Assembly (NCBI GenBank): GCA_902799455.1
Contig: CADCAX010000008.1
Span: 1-48,998, forward strand
Direction of reading: 5' to 3'
Source of the DNA: an uncultured Prevotellaceae bacterium
GTDB lineage: Bacteria; Bacteroidota; Bacteroidia; Bacteroidales; Bacteroidaceae
Length of the DNA: 48,998 nucleotides
Positions 1-7,924 of the stretch are shown one piece after another; the first letter of the stretch is position 1; every line of letters starts with the position of its first letter. Made by a program: the position numbers and the translations under genes. The notes under the pieces are model-generated. The model was given only the letters and a program-made list of their open reading frames with translations, was not told the origin of the DNA and made no database searches.

Positions 1-1
1 A

Positions 2-550
2 CACGTTCAGAAGGGTGGTGACTATCGTGAGTCTTGGCAGCCATACGCTATCTCGGAGAAGGACCTCAAGGACGCACAGGAGATGGCAAAGAAGGTTACA
101 GGAGCCCTCACAGGCGCAGGTATATGGGGCGTGGAGTTCTTCCTCACCGACACTGGCGTAGTATTCTCTGAGCTTTCACCTCGTCCACACGATACGGGCA
201 TGGTGACACTCGGCCATACCACAAACCTCTCAGAGTTCGAGCTTCATTTCCGTGCCGTTATGGGTCTGCCAATCCACGACATACGTCTCGAGCACGCAGG
301 ATGTTCTGCAGTTGTTCTGGCTGATAAGGACTACCATAATGCCAGCGAGATCAACTACAACTTTACCGACTGCCTCAACGAGGAATGCACTCGTGTACGT
401 ATCTTCGGAAAGCCTGATGCACACTTCGGTCGCCGCATGGGTGTAGTGCTTTGCTATGGTGAGAAGGATGCTGACCTCAACGCCCTCCGCGATAAGGCAA
501 AGCGTCTCGCTTCTACCGTCCTCGGCACTAATCCGTACATGGAGAAGTAA
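2..550 (+). CDS. purT: Formate-dependent phosphoribosylglycinamide formyltransferase (GAR transformylase 2), C-terminal part
   Basis: The open frame enters from the left edge and ends with TAA at 548-550, so only the C-terminal 182 residues are present. PurT is a cytosolic ATP-grasp enzyme that formylates GAR using formate and ATP in purine synthesis. The visible part matches the distal ATP-grasp and C-terminal domain: [11 protein letters not shown], then [12 protein letters not shown], then [15 protein letters not shown], which carries the Mg-ATP-binding Glu and the Arg/His segment typical of PurT and PurK, and a C-terminal GRRMGVVL segment. PurT is preferred over PurK because of the [12 protein letters not shown] signature. 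Gene trmO follows 12 bases downstream, so they are probably cotranscribed. The N-terminal half lies outside the window. Confidence 0.93.
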   Translation, partial: HVQKGGDYRESWQPYAISEKDLKDAQEMAKKVTGALTGAGIWGVEFFLTDTGVVFSELSPRPHDTGMVTLGHTTNLSEFELHFRAVMGLPIHDIRLEHAGCSAVVLADKDYHNASEINYNFTDCLNEECTRVRIFGKPDAHFGRRMGVVLCYGEKDADLNALRDKAKRLASTVLGTNPYMEK

Positions 551-562
551 GAGGTAAGAAGT

Positions 563-1198
563 ATGAATCCTATTGCCATTTTTCACTCACCCTTTCCCAC
601 CAAGTTCGGCATACCACGCCAGGCGGGTGTAGTGAGTGAGATTCCCGGCACAATAATATTCGAAAAGCCCTTCCGTACTCCTGATGCTATCAGGGGTCTG
701 GAAGGGTTCGATTTTATATGGGTTATATGGCAGGCTGCCTCTACCAATTCCTCCCCTACTGTCCGTCCTCCCCGTCTGGGAGGTAATACCCGCATCGGTG
801 TATTTGCCTCACGCTCCCCACAGCGTCCTAACCCCATAGGACTCTCCTCGGTAAGGATACATCATATAGACTATGACGGCCCCGAGGCACCGGTAATACA
901 TGTCGAGGGAGCTGACATAATGGACGGCACTCCCATTCTCGACATAAAACCCTACATACCTTATACCGACAGCCATCCCGATGCACGTGCCGGATTTACG
1001 GACACCACAGAATGGAAGCCCCTAAAGGTCGTCGGCACCGAAGACCCCATATTACGGAAAATACTGGAGCAGGACCCGCGTCCGCATTATCATGATGACC
1101 CGGACAGGATATACGGAATGGAGTACGACGGCAAAGACATACACTTCAAAGTCAGCGAAAACACCCTCACCATAATAGGGATGAAGGATGAAAGATGA
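563..1198 (+). CDS. trmO: tRNA (N6-threonylcarbamoyladenosine(37)-N6)-methyltransferase, TsaA/YaeB (UPF0066) family
   Basis: A 211-residue protein. TrmO methylates t6A37 of certain tRNAs with S-adenosylmethionine. The family hallmark is visible: N-terminal IAIFHSPFPTKFGIPRQ, then GLEGFDFIWVIW, then RIGVFASRSPQRPNPIGLS, which is the conserved 'RPNPIGLS' SAM-binding loop, then DGTPILDIKPYIPY. A C-terminal domain follows (about residues 160-205). The start ATG at 563 lies 12 bases after the purT stop. The last five codons (MKDER and stop) are written by a heptanucleotide repeat (1179-1206), so the C-terminus may have been set by the repeat rather than by selection on the protein. The assignment is firm; the exact substrate tRNA is inferred from the family. 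Confidence 0.92.
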   Translation: MNPIAIFHSPFPTKFGIPRQAGVVSEIPGTIIFEKPFRTPDAIRGLEGFDFIWVIWQAASTNSSPTVRPPRLGGNTRIGVFASRSPQRPNPIGLSSVRIHHIDYDGPEAPVIHVEGADIMDGTPILDIKPYIPYTDSHPDARAGFTDTTEWKPLKVVGTEDPILRKILEQDPRPHYHDDPDRIYGMEYDGKDIHFKVSENTLTIIGMKDER

Positions 1199-1206
1199 AG
1201 GATGAA
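1179..1206 (+). repeat. Heptanucleotide tandem repeat GGATGAA x4
   Basis: Units at 1179-1185, 1186-1192, 1193-1199 (AGATGAA) and 1200-1206. The repeat starts inside trmO and supplies its stop codon. Each unit contains TGA, and the period of 7 puts a TGA in every plus-strand frame. Confidence 0.85.
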
Positions 1207-1240
1207 GGACAAAAAAGAAAAAGTTTTTTTCGTTTTCGTT

Positions 1241-1269
1241 TTGGTTTTCGTTTTTTTTTCGTATCTTTG
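1241..1269 (+). promoter_or_regulatory. Bacteroidota-type promoter for tRNA-Ser
   Basis: TTG at 1241-1243 and TATCTTTG at 1262-1269, separated by 18 bases, fit the -33/-7 pattern used by the Bacteroidota primary sigma factor (TTTG and TAnnTTTG). The tRNA begins 14 bases downstream. The spacer is T-rich. Confidence 0.75.
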
Positions 1270-1283
1270 CATCCGATTTTCAA

Positions 1284-1371
1284 GGAGAGGTGCTCGAGTG
1301 GTTGAAGAGGCACGCCTGGAAAGCGTGTAACCGACAAAATCGGTTCGCAGGTTCGAATCCTGTTCTCTCCG
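1284..1371 (+). tRNA. tRNA-Ser (anticodon GGA)
   Basis: An 88-base class II tRNA. The acceptor stem GGAGAGG pairs with the 3' TCTCTCC, the anticodon stem is CACGC/GCGTG with loop CTGGAAA (anticodon GGA, reading UCC/UCU), a long variable arm (CCGA..TCGG) identifies serine, and the T-loop is TTCGAAT. The discriminator is G at 1371. CCA is not encoded (followed by CAA). Confidence 0.95.
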
Positions 1372-1427
1372 CAAGAAGAATAGGATTCAAAGCTTTTGAA
1401 ACAAAAGCGCGGTCCTGTTCTCTCCGC
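1358..1427 (+). repeat. Direct repeat of the tRNA-Ser 3' end
   Basis: TCCTGTTCTCTCCGC at 1358-1372 (end of the tRNA) recurs exactly at 1413-1427, 55 bases downstream. Between the copies is a short hairpin, GCTTTTG (1392-1398) with CAAAAGC (1402-1408). The second copy lacks the rest of the T arm, so it is not a tRNA. Such 3'-end copies can be left by tRNA-targeted integration, but no integrase is near. Confidence 0.8.
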
Positions 1428-1440
1428 TAAAACTTAAATC

Positions 1441-2841
1441 ATGAAAATACTAAAGATTATTATCTGCCTTTTGGCATGTTCTTTATCAGCGACGGCCCAG
1501 AAGAATGGTGGCATCAGCACACAGATGTTGCATCAGATGGAAAAGCAATATGCTGCAAATCCCTCCAATAAGGCCCTATTTAATGCTATCGCCTCCAATT
1601 CTATTGACGACCTGGCAAAGAACTTCAAGAACCAGGGACCGATAGATACACAGTTTTCTACCGAGACACCGAAGCAGTCCATACATGACCAGAAACAGAG
1701 TGGCCGCTGCTGGATGTTCTCAGGTCTTAACGTGCTGCGTTCTAATTTTGCGAAGCAACACAAAGACACCCTCGCCGTAGAATTTTCACAGGACTACCTG
1801 TTCTTTTACGACCAGCTTGAGAAGGCTAATCTCATGCTGCAGGGAGTTATTGACAATGCCCAGAAGCCCTTTGAGGACCAGCGCCTGCAATTCTTCTTCA
1901 AACACCCCATCAACGACGGCGGTACCTTCTGCGGTGTTGCAGATTTGGCAGACAAATACGGTTTGGTGCCAAAGAGCATCGTGCCCGAGACATATTCGGC
2001 AGAGAATACCAGCCGCATGGCACGTCTGATATCATCAAAGCTGCGTGAGTTTGGCCTGGAACTGTACGAGATGGCAGGCTGCAAGACACCGTCAAAGACC
2101 ATTCAGGAGCGCAAGGCAGAGATGCTCAGTACGATATATGGTATGTTGTGTCTGACATTGGGAGAGCCCGTAAAGGAGTTCACCTATGCCTTCACCGACA
2201 GCAAGGGAGTGAAGAAAGGTGAGGCAAAACGCTATACCCCGAAGAGTTTCTATCAGGAGACCGTAGGCGGCCCGATAAACGGTTCCTTCATCATGGTAAT
2301 GAATGACCCCAGACGTCCGTACCACAAGACATACGAAGTGGAGTATGACCGTCACACCTACGACGGACACAACTGGAAATACCTGAACCTGCCGATGGAA
2401 GATATCAGTGCTCTGGCTATAGCGTCACTCAAGGACGGACGCAAGATGTACAGTTCGTATGACGTCGGCAAGCAGTTGGACAGAAAACGCGGTTATGTGG
2501 ATACCGAGAACTTTGACTATGCCTCGCTCTTCAATACCACCTTTAACATGAGCAAGGCTCAGCGCATAGCAACATTTGACAGCGGTTCCACACACGCTAT
2601 GACCCTTTCTGCGGTAGATATCGATGCTGACGGAAAGCCCCGTAAGTGGAAGGTCGAGAATTCATGGGGTGAAGCAAGCGGACAGTCCGGTTGCATCATA
2701 ATGACAGACAGATGGTTTAAGGAGTATATGTTCCGCCTTGTGATAGACAAACAATATGTGTCTGCGGAATTGCTGAAAGAGGCAGAGCAGAAACCTGTTA
2801 TGGTAATGCCCGAAGATCCCCTTTTCGATGTGGATGAGTAA
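1441..2841 (+). CDS. Secreted C1-family cysteine peptidase, bleomycin hydrolase / aminopeptidase C-like
   Basis: A 466-residue protein with an N-terminal signal peptide (MKILKIIICLLACSLSATAQ). The papain-type catalytic set is visible: Gln-Ser-Gly-Arg-Cys-Trp-Met-Phe around Cys90, His385 in GSTHAMTLSAVD, and Asn407 in VENSWGEASG. The spacing and the large insertions match the bleomycin hydrolase/PepC family (about 450-480 residues) rather than short papains. Family members are aminopeptidases; this copy is exported, so it probably trims peptides in the periplasm. The start ATG at 1441 is the only one that gives a signal peptide. It lies 13 bases after the duplicated tRNA 3' end and has no clear promoter of its own, so transcription may continue from the tRNA promoter. 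Substrate is unknown. Confidence 0.88.
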   Translation: MKILKIIICLLACSLSATAQKNGGISTQMLHQMEKQYAANPSNKALFNAIASNSIDDLAKNFKNQGPIDTQFSTETPKQSIHDQKQSGRCWMFSGLNVLRSNFAKQHKDTLAVEFSQDYLFFYDQLEKANLMLQGVIDNAQKPFEDQRLQFFFKHPINDGGTFCGVADLADKYGLVPKSIVPETYSAENTSRMARLISSKLREFGLELYEMAGCKTPSKTIQERKAEMLSTIYGMLCLTLGEPVKEFTYAFTDSKGVKKGEAKRYTPKSFYQETVGGPINGSFIMVMNDPRRPYHKTYEVEYDRHTYDGHNWKYLNLPMEDISALAIASLKDGRKMYSSYDVGKQLDRKRGYVDTENFDYASLFNTTFNMSKAQRIATFDSGSTHAMTLSAVDIDADGKPRKWKVENSWGEASGQSGCIIMTDRWFKEYMFRLVIDKQYVSAELLKEAEQKPVMVMPEDPLFDVDE

Positions 2842-2849
2842 CGGGTAAC

Positions 2850-2884
2850 GGTTAAAGGTTAAAGGTTAAAGGTTAAAGGTTAAA
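2850..2884 (+). repeat. Heptanucleotide tandem repeat GGTTAAA x5
   Basis: Five perfect units lie between the convergent peptidase (stop 2841) and AMP-ligase (stop 2902). TAA occurs in the unit on the plus strand and also in the reverse complement TTTAACC. No hairpin terminator is visible in this 60-base gap. Confidence 0.9.
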
Positions 2885-2901
2885 GAGTCACCTCTTACCT
2901 C

Positions 2902-4206
2902 TTACTTATAATAATTTCTGTCTTTTTTGCCGTTGAAGGTCATCTGTATTGATGTGACGTGTTCGTAGAATATGGGCACTTTGTACTTCTCCAGTTTTGA
3001 CAAAAGATAACGGGCAAGGTCTTTCTTGCTTATGTCCTCGCTGTCTTTGGTGGTATATAGGAGTTTTATTGCTGTTCCGAGGATTATATGGGGTGTTGCG
3101 ATGCAGATACAGTCGTTTATGCCAGGATATCCGTTTGCTGCATCTTCTACCTCCAGCGGATTGACCTTATATGCTCCCGTATTTATCACATCATCATCCC
3201 GTCCGAGGATATGCAGCCTGCCCTCTTCGTCTATCATGCCTTTGTCGGACATCTCCACTACCCCATCCTTAAGTATCTTATTTGTCAATACCGGGTCATC
3301 CAGATATCCTGTCATCAGAGTCTTTCCGCTGCAAAGGATATGACCCTGTGGCGAGATGGTGACAGAAGAGTTTTTCAATGGCCGTCCGACGCATCCTGAG
3401 ATACATTCTCCCATGCTATATTCATAGGTCGTTACGATGCCGCTTTCTGTTGAAGCATAGGTGTTGAAGAGGCGAGTATCGGGGAGCATCTGGCACAGGT
3501 GTTTCATGTCGGCTTCTGCCATCGGTGCGCCACCTGTCTCAATGAAGGCTATCCTGTCTGCATATTTCGCCAACCTGTCACTACACAACTGCATGAGCAT
3601 CTTAATGCTTGACGGTACCATGAAGGTTGCTATCTTGGTGGCAGAACGGTCTATCGTGTCGAACAGTTCGTCCATAAACTTAAGTCCTTCCAGCAAATAT
3701 ATCGTCATGCCCTGCATGATGCACGGAAAGACCTTCGACCATGCCCCGTAATGGTTCAGCGGGGCGCATATGACAAACGATATCTGGTCACAGTATCCGT
3801 GTGCTGCTATGAGGTTCTCGGCATTTGCCATAATTGTCTCACGGCTTATGATAACGCCTTTCGAATTTCCTGTAGTCCCTGTTGTAAAGAGTATGTCAGC
3901 CGTTCCCTCGGGAATTGAACATTTATCTCCTCCCCTCGGGTAGGTCGGGAGGGGGCCTTCCCCTGCCAGCGGTACGACGATGCCGTTATTGAGGTGTACG
4001 GCAAAATAGCTGATGAGATAGTCTATCGTAGGAGTGGCTCTGAGTGGCACCATGTCCCCCTCCGACATGCCAGCGGCAGTCATCTCCGCAGCCCTGCTGA
4101 CGGATGCGGAGTAAAGTTCGCTATAGGTTACCTGTTCCCTGCCACAAACAATGGCCGGCTTGTCTGCCAGGGGAATAGCGTTTTGTCGGAGAAAATCTTC
4201 TATCAT
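2902..4206 (-). CDS. AMP-forming acyl/aryl acid ligase of the aryl-polyene-type operon
   Basis: About 434 residues, ANL superfamily. It would adenylate a carboxylic acid and pass it to CoA or an ACP. The P-loop TTGTTGNSKG is at about residues 109-118, the A5-like stretch FNTYASTESGIVT follows, the hinge GRDDDVINTGAYKVNPLEVED and the C-terminal lysine segment NGKKDRNYYK are present, so the enzyme looks active. It is shorter than usual (500 or more) because the N-terminal domain is reduced. ATG at 4206 is preferred over the TTG three bases upstream; it overlaps the TGA of the preceding ACP by one base (TGATG), implying coupling. In aryl polyene clusters the matching ligase activates a 4-hydroxybenzoate or coumarate-type starter; the substrate here is inferred, not seen. 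It is the last gene of the operon. Confidence 0.85.
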   Translation of the reverse strand: MIEDFLRQNAIPLADKPAIVCGREQVTYSELYSASVSRAAEMTAAGMSEGDMVPLRATPTIDYLISYFAVHLNNGIVVPLAGEGPLPTYPRGGDKCSIPEGTADILFTTGTTGNSKGVIISRETIMANAENLIAAHGYCDQISFVICAPLNHYGAWSKVFPCIMQGMTIYLLEGLKFMDELFDTIDRSATKIATFMVPSSIKMLMQLCSDRLAKYADRIAFIETGGAPMAEADMKHLCQMLPDTRLFNTYASTESGIVTTYEYSMGECISGCVGRPLKNSSVTISPQGHILCSGKTLMTGYLDDPVLTNKILKDGVVEMSDKGMIDEEGRLHILGRDDDVINTGAYKVNPLEVEDAANGYPGINDCICIATPHIILGTAIKLLYTTKDSEDISKKDLARYLLSKLEKYKVPIFYEHVTSIQMTFNGKKDRNYYK

Positions 4207-4427
4207 CAATCTTCAATTTTCGATTTTACTAACCTCACGAGGCTGTCAATATCTTTCAGGTTTCGTGGTGTTATGTCGGAGGCATCAAGTTTTATGCCAT
4301 ACTTTTCCGAGAGCAGCATGATGATGGTTGTCACTCCCAGAGAATCCAATTCACCCAACAGGAAGTCGGAATTGAAATCGACTAACGGAAGGGCGTCTTC
4401 CAACATTTTCAGTATTTCTTCTTTCAC
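4206..4427 (-). CDS. Acyl carrier protein (ACP 3)
   Basis: A 73-residue carrier. The phosphopantetheine serine is Ser29 in GELDSLGVTTI, followed by the helix III-type segment EKYGIKLDASDITPRNLKDIDSL. The start is GTG at 4427. It is separated from the exporter/acyltransferase gene by a heptad repeat and overlaps the AMP-ligase start by one base, which makes it the probable acceptor of the ligase product (inference). Confidence 0.88.
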   Translation of the reverse strand: MKEEILKMLEDALPLVDFNSDFLLGELDSLGVTTIIMLLSEKYGIKLDASDITPRNLKDIDSLVRLVKSKIED

Positions 4428-4433
4428 CGTAAC

Positions 4434-4468
4434 AAATTATGAATTATGAATTTTGAATTATGAATTAA
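4434..4468. repeat. Heptanucleotide repeat GAATTAT-type, about 5 units
   Basis: Units GAATTAT 4441-4447, GAATTTT 4448-4454, GAATTAT 4455-4461 and GAATTAA 4462-4468, preceded by a partial unit. It fills the gap between the exporter gene and ACP 3 and supplies the last codons and stop of the exporter gene (minus strand TAA). Confidence 0.85.
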
Positions 4469-7400
4469 CAATAAGGTTTTTTACTAATCCGTGGGCGCTA
4501 TGTTGTGCCAGCAGCCTTTTGTCGGGGTCTTCCTCGATGGAGTATATTGTTTTGTCCGGATGCACCAGTGCTGCCATGAGTGCCAATGCTCCGCCACCGC
4601 AGTTTCGTATGGTTATTGTCGTGCTGTCATCGGCATTGTCTATGCGCTCGAGGTTCTCCTTGGTGAGGGCCCTGCAAGCCTCCACATACGCCTCCCTACC
4701 CTTATAGAGGTAGCGTTCCTTTACGAGATGCAGGAAGTATGACGTTGTCTCCAGATTGCGTTTCATCCTGTCATACTCCGCAAGGAAATGCCTGTGAATC
4801 CTGCGTGTCGTCTCCTGATAGTCTTCTCCCCACAGGGATGAGTCGGACGTGATGCGCTCTCCTACTACCATAGTTGCCGTAGTGGGGTGCATGGCAAAGC
4901 TGCCACGTGGCATGGCATTATTCAATCCGTGCAGATAGATTGGCAGGATGTCGAGGTTCAGTCTGCTGGCAAGCATGAAGGCACCCTTATGAAATCGTAA
5001 TACCGTCGATTTGGGATTGCGCTCTCCTTCTGCATATACCGCGATGCTGTAGCCCTCCCTGACATATTTCTCGAACAGTGGGATGTCATCCTCAAACTTA
5101 TCTTCTATCACGGTATAGAAGTCCAGCCATCCGAACATCCGCCGCACTATAGGGTTCCAGCTGGAGTGTTTGTTTGCCACGATTATTATGCGTGGGCTAA
5201 GTGCCATCAGGTAGGCAGGGTCTATCATCGACTGATGGTTGCATATTATGACACAGGGTTCCTCGAATGTCTCGTTGTGGCGGTTTATGATATTACTCCT
5301 GATACCGGGCAGAAGCCACAGGTCGAGGCGATGGCTCATCGTGGCAATCCGGTGGAGAAGGCCTTTCGTCCACGCCCTCTTGCCAAACAGTGTGAATATC
5401 ACGAAGCCCAGCACATAACCGATGCACAGCTGTGTCAGCCACCATGCTCCGCAGAACAACGTCCTTGCCAATGCTCCGAGCGTCAAGGGGCGCTTACGGT
5501 ACTGTCTGCCACGTCTCGTAATCACGTTGAATAAGAACGGCGGTATGAGATATGCCATCAGCACCACGCTGAACATACCGATGATGGTCACCTCCGCCAG
5601 AGAGAACAGCGCGGGATGACGGGCAACTATCAGCGACCCGATGCCGACGAACATTATGAGTGCCGAGAGGATGATGCTGTTCTTGTACGACGCCAGCATA
5701 GGTTTGCGATAGGCATATTCGTGGGAACATCCCTCTGTCATGAAGATGGTGTAGTCGTCGCCCTGACCAAAGATAAACGTGGCGAGGATGACATTCACGA
5801 TATTAAACTTTATGCCAAGCACAGCCATAAGTCCCAGTATCCATATCCAGCTGACAGCCATCGGCAGGAAGGATATTATTGCAAGCTCTATGCGCCCGAA
5901 CGACAGCCACAGGAACACGAAGACTATGACGGAGCATGCTATGCCGATATAGTTGAAGTCGTTGGAGAGGCTGTTGGCTATGGCGCTGTTCATGCCCTTT
6001 ACGTCAAAGCTGCCCGGGAAGAGTTTCTTGGCATCCTGCAGATGAGATATTTTTACGCGTACCCTGTCGATGACGGAATACCGGTGCTGCGCCTTGTCGA
6101 TGCTGAAATTGCCGGCAAAGACGCTACCTGTCAGGGGCGAGAAATAATCAAAAGGCCTCGGCTCATAGTCATGTGACATTATCCGGAAGAAATCCTCAAA
6201 GGCATCGCTGGTAAATCCCACCATGGCAGCCTCTCTCAGCAATTCCTGCCGGAGCGTATCGAAGTATTTTTTCACCAATTCCTGCCACCTTGCGAGCCGC
6301 CGCTGCTGCTCCTTCTCAGAGGTGATAAATGCCGCCGTATTCTCCCTGTCCGTTATGATGCCGCAAGACATCAGCGAGTCAGCCGTCTGTCCGCTGCTGC
6401 CGCACTTGTCAAGAGCCTCGTCCATCGTGGCGGCAGAGGATACGATATAGAGTGTTTCCGTCGTATCCTTGCTGTCAGATGTGAGCAACGACTGAAAATA
6501 AGCCATATCCTCCCTTTGCTGCTCGGTGAGGTAATTGATGTTCGACATGTCGGAGTCAAACTCCGTATCGAGACAGAACCATCCCAGCACCACCGTCAGC
6601 AACGCCACCACCGCAAGCAGCCACGGTTTGCTCTCAATTCGCGACTCTGTCACGAGGCGGAAACTCTCACTCTTCTTCCTTCCACCTTTCATCATGTGAG
6701 GCAGGAAGATGAGCACGAATAGTATGGTGCCCAGCAACAGCAGCGATGCGAACAGCCCCAAGTCGCGCAACGCCACCGACTTCAGCGGTACCAATGCCAT
6801 AAAAGCACCTATCGTCGTGATATTGCCCACCACCAACGGCGTTACTATCTCCTTGAGACAACTCCGCACGTCCGGCTCATGGTTCGTATGGTCTATCAGA
6901 TGCAGAGGATAATTGACGGCAATGCCTATGATGATACTCGATATCCCGATTACGATAATAGAGATATTGTCGTGTATCACGGACAGGCATCCCATGGCGA
7001 ACAATACTCCCCACGCTATGGAAATGACAATCAGGGAGATATTCCAGACAGACCTGAAGGCATATACCAGCAGCATGACAATCAGCACCACCGCTATCGT
7101 CACGGCAAGCATACTATCATGCTTTATCTGACTCGCATTATCCACCGCTATACACGGTCCGCCAGTGAGATGTATCTTTACTGAAGGGTAAGCCTTCTGC
7201 ACCTGCTGAATGCTCTTCTCCAGAAGAGATATTATCTTTGCATTATTCTCCGTCTCACTGTTACCGTAAGGTGAATGGGCCATCACAAAAGCCTTCTTCA
7301 TATCCGGTGAGAAGATATAGCCTTCGTAGTTCTCAAAGTGAGAGGTCTTCTGCAATTTGCTCAAACGGCTGACAACAGGAGTGAACAAGTTCAGCGGGTC

Positions 7401-7901
7401 ACGGGAGATATTCTGCGACAGCAGACCTCCCGACGGGAACATCAGCATCTCATGATCCGCCTTCAGCTGTTCCGAGACATACCCTGGTCTGCCCAGCAGG
7501 CTGTCAATACGGTCATAATCCGCATCAGTAAGAAAGTATGGTATGTTAGTATATACGAAATCCGCAATGCGCGACAGTTCCCCGATGTCGAATTTTGAAA
7601 TGATATTTACATCCTTTATTCCTTGCGCTCTTACCTCCTCGCAAAACCTCTCTATTGCCTCTACCGTTACATCGGCATCGTCAGGGTTATCAAATATCGC
7701 TATTATCTGCGAGGAGCCGGATATTTCCTGATATATGGTTAACGCCTCCCTGTCATGAGTACCGAGAGGCAGGAAGTCCGAGATATCTTCTTTATATGAC
7801 AGCCTTGACACCAGCAGTATCAAAACCACCGTTAAGACGGAGAAGATTCCCCATCTTACCCTGGAATGAGTACGAAAATATTCAAACAAACGGATTATCA
7901 T
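4458..7901 (-). CDS. RND/MMPL-type exporter fused to a PlsC-like acyltransferase and a small Rossmann-like tail
   Basis: An 1147-residue membrane protein. Residues 1 to about 800 are an MMPL/RND permease: a first TM helix, a periplasmic domain, a block of TM helices (SMLAVTIAVVLIVMLLV onward), then the same arrangement repeated, with FGQGDDYTIFMTEG in the second half resembling the charged permease motif. A TM linker follows, then an acyltransferase with the HX4D motif NHQSMID at 888-894, and AEGERNPKS and FHKGAF further on. The last 50 residues (TITIRNCGGGALALMAALV and IYSIEEDPDK) resemble the nucleotide-binding start of a methyltransferase-like Rossmann fold, apparently cut short. In aryl polyene clusters separate MMPL and acyltransferase genes are known, so the domain set fits export of an acylated lipid product. 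The start ATG at 7901 follows the esterase stop by 23 bases. Confidence 0.85.
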   Translation of the reverse strand: MIIRLFEYFRTHSRVRWGIFSVLTVVLILLVSRLSYKEDISDFLPLGTHDREALTIYQEISGSSQIIAIFDNPDDADVTVEAIERFCEEVRAQGIKDVNIISKFDIGELSRIADFVYTNIPYFLTDADYDRIDSLLGRPGYVSEQLKADHEMLMFPSGGLLSQNISRDPLNLFTPVVSRLSKLQKTSHFENYEGYIFSPDMKKAFVMAHSPYGNSETENNAKIISLLEKSIQQVQKAYPSVKIHLTGGPCIAVDNASQIKHDSMLAVTIAVVLIVMLLVYAFRSVWNISLIVISIAWGVLFAMGCLSVIHDNISIIVIGISSIIIGIAVNYPLHLIDHTNHEPDVRSCLKEIVTPLVVGNITTIGAFMALVPLKSVALRDLGLFASLLLLGTILFVLIFLPHMMKGGRKKSESFRLVTESRIESKPWLLAVVALLTVVLGWFCLDTEFDSDMSNINYLTEQQREDMAYFQSLLTSDSKDTTETLYIVSSAATMDEALDKCGSSGQTADSLMSCGIITDRENTAAFITSEKEQQRRLARWQELVKKYFDTLRQELLREAAMVGFTSDAFEDFFRIMSHDYEPRPFDYFSPLTGSVFAGNFSIDKAQHRYSVIDRVRVKISHLQDAKKLFPGSFDVKGMNSAIANSLSNDFNYIGIACSVIVFVFLWLSFGRIELAIISFLPMAVSWIWILGLMAVLGIKFNIVNVILATFIFGQGDDYTIFMTEGCSHEYAYRKPMLASYKNSIILSALIMFVGIGSLIVARHPALFSLAEVTIIGMFSVVLMAYLIPPFLFNVITRRGRQYRKRPLTLGALARTLFCGAWWLTQLCIGYVLGFVIFTLFGKRAWTKGLLHRIATMSHRLDLWLLPGIRSNIINRHNETFEEPCVIICNHQSMIDPAYLMALSPRIIIVANKHSSWNPIVRRMFGWLDFYTVIEDKFEDDIPLFEKYVREGYSIAVYAEGERNPKSTVLRFHKGAFMLASRLNLDILPIYLHGLNNAMPRGSFAMHPTTATMVVGERITSDSSLWGEDYQETTRRIHRHFLAEYDRMKRNLETTSYFLHLVKERYLYKGREAYVEACRALTKENLERIDNADDSTTITIRNCGGGALALMAALVHPDKTIYSIEEDPDKRLLAQHSAHGLVKNLIVNS

Positions 7902-7924
7902 ATTAAACGAAAATTCTTACCTCA

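Noticed and set aside
1372..1430. Second tRNA behind tRNA-Ser
   Set aside because: Only the 3' 15 bases are repeated; there are no D, anticodon or complete T arms.
1284..1440. Integrated genetic element at tRNA-Ser
   Set aside because: No integrase, transposase or foreign-looking gene is nearby; only the repeated 3' end is seen.
5616..6176. Long plus-strand reading frame opposite the exporter
   Set aside because: It lies within a strongly supported minus-strand gene and has low-complexity composition typical of an antisense shadow.
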